A program made the translations under genes and the position numbers. The notes below the pieces were generated by a model. It made no database searches. It was not told the origin of the DNA and was given only the letters and a program-made list of their open reading frames with translations. Shown here in pieces: positions 6,633 to 10,010 of a DNA stretch of 10,010 nucleotides (position 1 is the stretch's first letter; each line of letters opens with the position of its first letter). Origin of the DNA: JBCCWF01 sp038520475 (GTDB lineage Bacteria > Cyanobacteriota > Cyanobacteriia > CAKZMO01); assembly GCA_038520475.1 (NCBI GenBank), contig JBCBLF010000177.1:1-10010 (forward strand), written 5' to 3'.

Positions 6633-6846
6633 CCACATAATGCCTGTAGACCTTGGTTGAGATCACCCAAGTGGCTTATCAAGTCTAGAGTAATGAGTTG
6701 ATTAGCATTAGTCTAACTCGACAAAACCCTTAAATCCTTCAGGTTTCACTTCGTTCGACCCAACCTACGCATCCTCTATTATCTAGAATTGGCGCTTCAC
6801 TGGGCATCTGTGTCAAGGCCTGATAAGTCAGGTAATCAACTCGTGA
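6633..6846. other. 3' region of the peroxiredoxin transcript
   Basis: These 214 bp lie between the prx stop and its terminator. They contain the REP-like element at 6741-6770 and a small stem, CCTGA-TAAG-TCAGG, at 6819-6832. Nothing here looks coding. Confidence 0.4.
6741..6770 (-). repeat. REP-like dispersed repeat, degenerate
   Basis: On the - strand this reads GCGTAGGTTGGGT, then CGAACGAAGTGAAACCT. It resembles the common bacterial and cyanobacterial extragenic repeat of the form GTAGGTTGGGT-(C/T)GAACG-AGTGAAACCCAAC, here missing its last arm. The outer AGGTT/AACCT can pair. It sits in the 3' untranslated part of the prx transcript. Identification is from memory of the repeat's consensus. 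Confidence 0.45.
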
Positions 6847-7419
6847 TTAGCCAACAAACTCTTTACGAGGCTGAGAGACGCCAGGTGCATCTTGACCTTT
6901 GAGGTAAGCCAGCATGGTGTCTGCATCGGAGACCTCAAATGGGTCAGTTGGGCAGTTATCACCGAAGTCAGGCTCAGCAAATAGCTTCTCAATCGTGAGA
7001 TCATTGACAAGCATGGAATAGCGCCAGGAACGCATACCAAAGCCAAGATTTGACTTGTCAACTAGCATGCCCATCTTACGAGTAAATTCACCGTTGCCAT
7101 CAGGAAGTAGCTTAACATTCTGAGCTCCCTGCTGCTTACCCCACTGGAACATGACAAAGGCATCATTAACCGACATACAGTAGATGTCATCTACGCCATT
7201 TGCCTTGAACTCCTCATAAAGTTCTTCGTAGCGAGGCAGGTGATTGGAAGAGCAGGTTGGAGTAAATGCACCAGGAAGAGAAAATACAATTACTTTCTTT
7301 CCAGCAAAGACATTTTGAGTCGTTGTATCTTGCCAACGATAAGGGTTTGGACCCTCAACTGACTCATCACGAACGCGAGTCTTAAAGACGACGCTAGGAA
7401 CCTTTTCAACAACAGCCAT
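6847..7419 (-). CDS. Type II (Prx5-like) peroxiredoxin
   Basis: A thiol peroxidase of 190 residues that reduces hydrogen peroxide and alkyl hydroperoxides using thioredoxin or glutaredoxin/glutathione. The active-site motif is PGAFTPTCS (49-57), with peroxidatic C56 and catalytic T53. A second cysteine, C81 in DDIYCMSVND, lies 25 residues on, the spacing I recall for the C51/C76 pair of plant type II enzymes. The catalytic arginine is R130 or R133 in GMRSWRYSM. A third cysteine, C156 (FGDNCPTDPFEVSD), is outside the standard pair. The start at 7419 has a strong AGGAGG seven bases upstream; the frame runs on to 7518 only because no stop intervenes. There is no signal peptide, so it acts in the cytosol. 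The divergent perR and the PerR-box-like sites over its promoter imply peroxide-induced expression. It resembles Synechocystis Sll1621. Confidence 0.95.
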   Translation of the reverse strand: MAVVEKVPSVVFKTRVRDESVEGPNPYRWQDTTTQNVFAGKKVIVFSLPGAFTPTCSSNHLPRYEELYEEFKANGVDDIYCMSVNDAFVMFQWGKQQGAQNVKLLPDGNGEFTRKMGMLVDKSNLGFGMRSWRYSMLVNDLTIEKLFAEPDFGDNCPTDPFEVSDADTMLAYLKGQDAPGVSQPRKEFVG

Positions 7420-7632
7420 AGTTAACCTCCTGATAAGTGGAACCAGAGTAATCTCGAAAGTCGCGATTAAACAACAGCGCTTCAGAGGTGTCGCAGGACA
7501 ACCCATGAATAAGGCCAAATGCCCACGCGTGCAATATTACTCGCATGTAAACTGCAACATCATTAGAACACACTGCTTGCTTTCTGTGATCACCAGAAGT
7601 GGGTTTTCAGCGTTGCAGTTCTAACTTAAACC

Positions 7633-7661
7633 AGAATAATTCTTATTTGAACATTTATCAA
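7633..7661 (-). promoter_or_regulatory. Promoter of the peroxiredoxin gene
   Basis: On the - strand, TTGATA (7661-7656) and TATTCT (7638-7633) are separated by exactly 17 bp. The predicted start near 7626 gives a leader of about 205 bases before the ATG at 7419. The -10 is buried in a PerR-like dyad and the -35 touches a second one, as expected for a repressed promoter. Confidence 0.5.
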
Positions 7662-7675
7662 GGATAATTCTTATT
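7633..7675. promoter_or_regulatory. perR box: Two PerR-box-like elements (direct repeat of ATAATTCTTATT)
   Basis: AGAAT-A-ATTCT (7633-7643) is a perfect 5-1-5 dyad, and AGGAT-A-ATTCT (7661-7671) is the same with one mismatch. Both are followed by TATT, so ATAATTCTTATT occurs twice, 28 bp apart (7636 and 7664). The core matches the inner part of the Bacillus PerR box TTATAAT-N-ATTATAA; the outer bases match less well. Placement over the prx promoter and between prx and perR supports control of prx, and perhaps perR itself, by PerR. Confidence 0.55.
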
Positions 7676-7946
7676 CTAAAGATTGAATGGTAGAGACATC
7701 TATCCAATTCCAACAAGCAAATGCTATCCTAATATAGCTATCTCAGTAAAGTTCAAAGCTGCTAGGGACTGCGCTTTATGTAGGTGGTATTGGGTGATAC
7801 TTGCTATTGCTTGTGAGCGCGCGCTGGATATAGGTTGACTTGCATAGGTCCTGAGCTGTATTCGCTTGATTACTTAGCATAAATGCGCCCGACTAGGCCC
7901 TCATGTTGAGTTTTAGATTTGATACTCCTAAAAATGTTTGATGATC
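7676..7946. other. perR upstream region
   Basis: This is the perR side of the roughly 530-bp prx-perR gap. It has no recognisable gene or RNA. Possible + strand promoters are weak: TTGAAC (7647-7652) with TATTCT (7672-7677) at 19 bp, which would lie within the PerR-box region, or TTCCAA (7708-7713) with TAATAT (7730-7735) at 16 bp. Confidence 0.35.
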
Positions 7947-8363
7947 ATGTCTTTACAGTCAGAAGAAATTGTACAAACTCTCAAATCAAAGCATTTACGC
8001 GTAACTCCCCAGCGATTTGCGGTGTATGCAAATTTGCTAGGGCGTGCTGATCATCCAACTGCGGAGCAAATTTTGGTTGACTTAAACCAAGATGCTCCGA
8101 CTTCCTCGCAAGCCACGATATATAGTTCGCTTCAAGCGCTACGGGATGTTGGTTTAATTCGCGAAGTTCTGCTTGAGGAGGGCGTTTGTCGGTATGACGC
8201 CAACATTGACCCGCACCATCACTTTCGATGCAATAAGTGTGGTGTGATCGAAGACATTCCTTGGAAGCAGTTTAGTCAGCTTGATATCAGTCACCTTCGT
8301 TCAGGTATTCATGCTGAAACTTATGAGGTAACAGTTTATGGTCAGTGCGATCGCTGTCAGTAA
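7947..8363 (+). CDS. perR: PerR-type peroxide-sensing repressor (Fur family)
   Basis: A metal-dependent DNA-binding repressor of 138 residues from the ATG at 7947. The winged helix covers about 1-80 (LRVTPQRFAVYANLL, TSSQATIYSSLQALRDVGLI). Two CxxC pairs, C95/C98 and C134/C137, form the structural zinc site. The regulatory ligands H36, D84, H90, H92 and D103 align with H37, D85, H91, H93 and D104 of Bacillus PerR. Having Asp rather than Glu at 103 favours a PerR-type iron-bound peroxide sensor over Fur proper. When the bound iron reacts with peroxide, such proteins are oxidised at a histidine and release DNA. An ATG at 7941 and a TTG at 7938 are also in frame; no candidate has a good ribosome binding site. 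It is divergent from the peroxiredoxin gene, its likely target, as recalled for slr1738 of Synechocystis. Confidence 0.92.
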   Translation: MSLQSEEIVQTLKSKHLRVTPQRFAVYANLLGRADHPTAEQILVDLNQDAPTSSQATIYSSLQALRDVGLIREVLLEEGVCRYDANIDPHHHFRCNKCGVIEDIPWKQFSQLDISHLRSGIHAETYEVTVYGQCDRCQ

Positions 8364-8433
8364 ATGCTGTGGCTACTAAACACTGCTACCAGTATTGCAG
8401 TCAATATATACTGCGTCTGATTCAGGAGCATTG

Positions 8434-8467
8434 CAAATAAATATCTGATGATGAGAATATTTATTTG
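8434..8467. repeat. AT-rich inverted repeat downstream of perR
   Basis: CAAATAAATAT (8434-8444) and ATATTTATTTG (8457-8467) are perfect 11-base arms around 12 bases. The stem is almost all A-T and no T-run follows, so it is a poor terminator. It may be an operator or a mRNA 3'-end hairpin. Confidence 0.4.
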
Positions 8468-8568
8468 TACAGTATGTCGACCACGGGCTCATCTTGCGCC
8501 ATTGATCAATGTATTTTGATCCCCAACACGGGAGGCACCTCGTTTTCCAATTAATATAAAGAAGTGTT

Positions 8569-8590
8569 AAGCAAGGCGATCGCCTTGCTT
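8569..8590. repeat. Perfect 22-bp palindrome centred on HIP1
   Basis: The halves AAGCAAGGCGA and TCGCCTTGCTT are exact reverse complements with no spacer, and the centre is the HIP1 octamer GCGATCGC. The site ends 20 bases before the symporter ATG at 8611, where a leader hairpin or operator could affect initiation. Confidence 0.65.
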
Positions 8591-8610
8591 CGGTAGTTTA
8601 ATCCCATGGC

Positions 8611-10010
8611 ATGACGGACCAATTCTCTATTTCAATTACGTTCATCACCTTCATTGTTTTATTTATCGGTGTTGGCATTTACTCAGGAAGTCGTAAGCAA
8701 AGCACCACCGAAGACTATTTACTCGCGGGACGAAACGTCAACCCTGTTTTGATGGCACTGTCAGCCGTTGCGACTGGAAACAGTGGGTTTATGTTCGTCG
8801 GGTTGATCGGCTTTACCTACACCATGGGCATTTCGGCCATCTGGCTAACTGTTGGAAGCATTGTCGGTGACTTACTTGCTTGGTTATCGGTTCATCGCCG
8901 ACTACGCGAAGTGTCTGAGGAGGTCAATTCAGAAACAGTCTCCGCGTTTCTAGGGCAGGGGAGTCAACGCGGACAGTGGATCTCTACAGCGGCGGCTGTC
9001 ATTACCTTATTATTTCTTGGCACCTATGCAGCTGCCCAGCTCCAAGCCGGTAGTAAAGCATTGAGCGTGTTATTTGGATGGGATAGCTGGATTGGAATTG
9101 TATTCGGCGCAGTTGTTGTCTCAATCTACTGCATCTCTGGGGGAATTCGGGCTTCGATCTGGGTTGGAGCAGTTCAATCCATCTTGATGATGGTTTCGAT
9201 GCTCTTGCTGTCGGGGGTGGCGATCGCCGCCTGCGGAGGATTTGGGGAACTGAGAGAAAGCTTGACCTCAATTGACCCGTCTCTAATGGATTTAACGCCA
9301 GCGACACTGCGCTTTGGATTTCTGCCTTTTCTAGTGGCATGGACGGTATCAGGATTTGGTGTCGTCGGGCAACCTCACATCATGGTACGGGCCATGACGA
9401 TTGATTCGGCTGATCAAGTGAATCAAGCGCGAAACATCTACATGCTCTTCAATGTACTGTTTTCGTTAGCTGCTACAGCAGTGGGGTTGACGGCACGAGT
9501 ACTCTTACCAGAACTGGGGGCGATCGCCGATGCTGAATTGGCCCTTCCTGAACTTGCCTCTTCTTTATTGCCTGCGATTTGTGTGGGACTGGTCTTAGTC
9601 GGGCTTTTTTCAGCCACAATCTCTACTGCCGATGCTCAGATTTTGTCATGCTCGTCAGCACTAACCCAAGATTTGTTCCCCAAAGTTTCTCGCTCTTACA
9701 CTGGGGCAAAGCTAGGCACACTCATCACAGTCAGCGTTATCGTAGCGATCGCTCTAGTCAGCACAGATAACGTCTTCGTAATGGTTACATTTTCATGGGC
9801 GGCTCTGGCTGCGAGTTTAGGGCCAGTCATGGTCATTCGAGTGTTGAAATTACCCCTAACAGCCCCAGTGGCGATTTCGATGATGTTGGTTGGAATTGCA
9901 ACGGCGTTAGTTTGGCGAATCGGTCTCCACTTCTCAGATGACATCTATGAGGTGCTGCCTGGAATTTTGGCAAGCATCTCGGTCTATGCACTATCTGTTC
10001 CGTTTCGCCT
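8611..10010 (+). CDS. SSS/PutP-family solute symporter, 3' end outside the window
   Basis: An inner-membrane secondary transporter of the sodium:solute symporter family, nearest in character to the proline symporter PutP (502 residues in E. coli). It is open for 466 codons and continues past the window. The ATG at 8611 is the only likely start, since an in-frame TAA lies at 8599-8601; no ribosome binding site is evident. Many hydrophobic helices are present, beginning at 5-24. Family marks are the early EDYLLAGR (34-41), SAVATGNSGFMFVGLIG in helix 2 (51-67), GGIRASIWVGAVQ (177-189), and SATISTADAQILSCSSA (334-350), where S338/T339 correspond to the Na2-site S340/T341 of PutP. By my alignment, PutP's Asp55 and Asp187 are both glycine here (G56, G186), so substrate and coupling ion should not be assumed. 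A link to the upstream perR is not shown. Confidence 0.9.
   Translation, partial: MTDQFSISITFITFIVLFIGVGIYSGSRKQSTTEDYLLAGRNVNPVLMALSAVATGNSGFMFVGLIGFTYTMGISAIWLTVGSIVGDLLAWLSVHRRLREVSEEVNSETVSAFLGQGSQRGQWISTAAAVITLLFLGTYAAAQLQAGSKALSVLFGWDSWIGIVFGAVVVSIYCISGGIRASIWVGAVQSILMMVSMLLLSGVAIAACGGFGELRESLTSIDPSLMDLTPATLRFGFLPFLVAWTVSGFGVVGQPHIMVRAMTIDSADQVNQARNIYMLFNVLFSLAATAVGLTARVLLPELGAIADAELALPELASSLLPAICVGLVLVGLFSATISTADAQILSCSSALTQDLFPKVSRSYTGAKLGTLITVSVIVAIALVSTDNVFVMVTFSWAALAASLGPVMVIRVLKLPLTAPVAISMMLVGIATALVWRIGLHFSDDIYEVLPGILASISVYALSVPFR

Larger units (their letters stand above)
8364..8610. other. perR-symporter intergenic region with several dyads
   Basis: This 247-bp gap carries no gene. 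In order it holds GCAGT-N8-ACTGC (8397-8414), the AT-rich inverted repeat at 8434-8467, the palindrome CATTGATCAATG (8500-8511), GAGG-CA-CCTC (8532-8541), a -10-like TATAAA (8555-8560) without a matching -35, and the HIP1-centred palindrome at 8569-8590. No hairpin has a T-tail, so the perR terminator is not identified. Confidence 0.45.

Noticed and set aside
7420..7518. 33-residue N-terminal extension of the peroxiredoxin
   Set aside because: The strong AGGAGG seven bases before 7419 and the MAVVEKVP start fit the family; the extension is just open sequence.
9002..9944. Open frames of 63-112 codons in other frames
   Set aside because: They lie inside the symporter gene, whose own frame is open and has clear family motifs throughout.
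1..10010. CRISPR array, tRNA or rRNA gene, insertion sequence
   Set aside because: No regularly spaced repeats, cloverleaf sequence, rRNA segment or transposase was found on either strand.

Overview
The window looks like chromosomal DNA from a cyanobacterium, probably one with a larger genome rather than a marine picocyanobacterium. Three things support this. I count eleven copies of the HIP1 octamer GCGATCGC (starting at 937, 3648, 3840, 4862, 5103, 6186, 8347, 8576, 9220, 9520 and 9745). Two cyanobacteria-typical proteins are present (DUF1830 and a DUF4079-like membrane protein). A type II peroxiredoxin gene also sits divergently beside a PerR-type Fur regulator, the arrangement I recall for sll1621/slr1738 of Synechocystis. 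I see no mobile element, CRISPR array, rRNA or tRNA gene.

Left part (1-1900, all + strand): a small DUF1830 protein closed by a clear intrinsic terminator; a four-helix DUF4079-like membrane protein with its own promoter; and a three-helix membrane protein of unknown function with a central soluble domain. These look like separate transcription units.

Signalling part (2199-4356): an RsbW-like ATPase (- strand) and a response regulator fused to a SpoIIE/RsbU-type PP2C phosphatase (+ strand) diverge from a gene-poor interval of about 590 bp. Together they supply the kinase and phosphatase arms of a partner-switching circuit. The STAS antagonist they would act on, and any sigma factor, are not in the window. 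The interval holds a good promoter for the ATPase gene and two tandem dyads of the same form.

Central part (4364-7419, - strand): argS, about 90 residues longer than the E. coli enzyme because of an insertion ahead of the KYADLSQNRT motif, and a type II peroxiredoxin gene. The two are separated by a strong intrinsic terminator, a REP-like repeat and a hairpin related to one downstream of the RsbW-like gene.

Right part (7420-10010): the prx-perR intergenic region carries a sigma70-like promoter for prx with a PerR-box-like element over its -10 and a second one at its -35. PerR has all five expected regulatory-metal ligands and both structural zinc CxxC pairs. After a gap rich in palindromes, including a perfect 22-bp palindrome centred on HIP1, an SSS/PutP-family symporter begins and runs off the end of the window.
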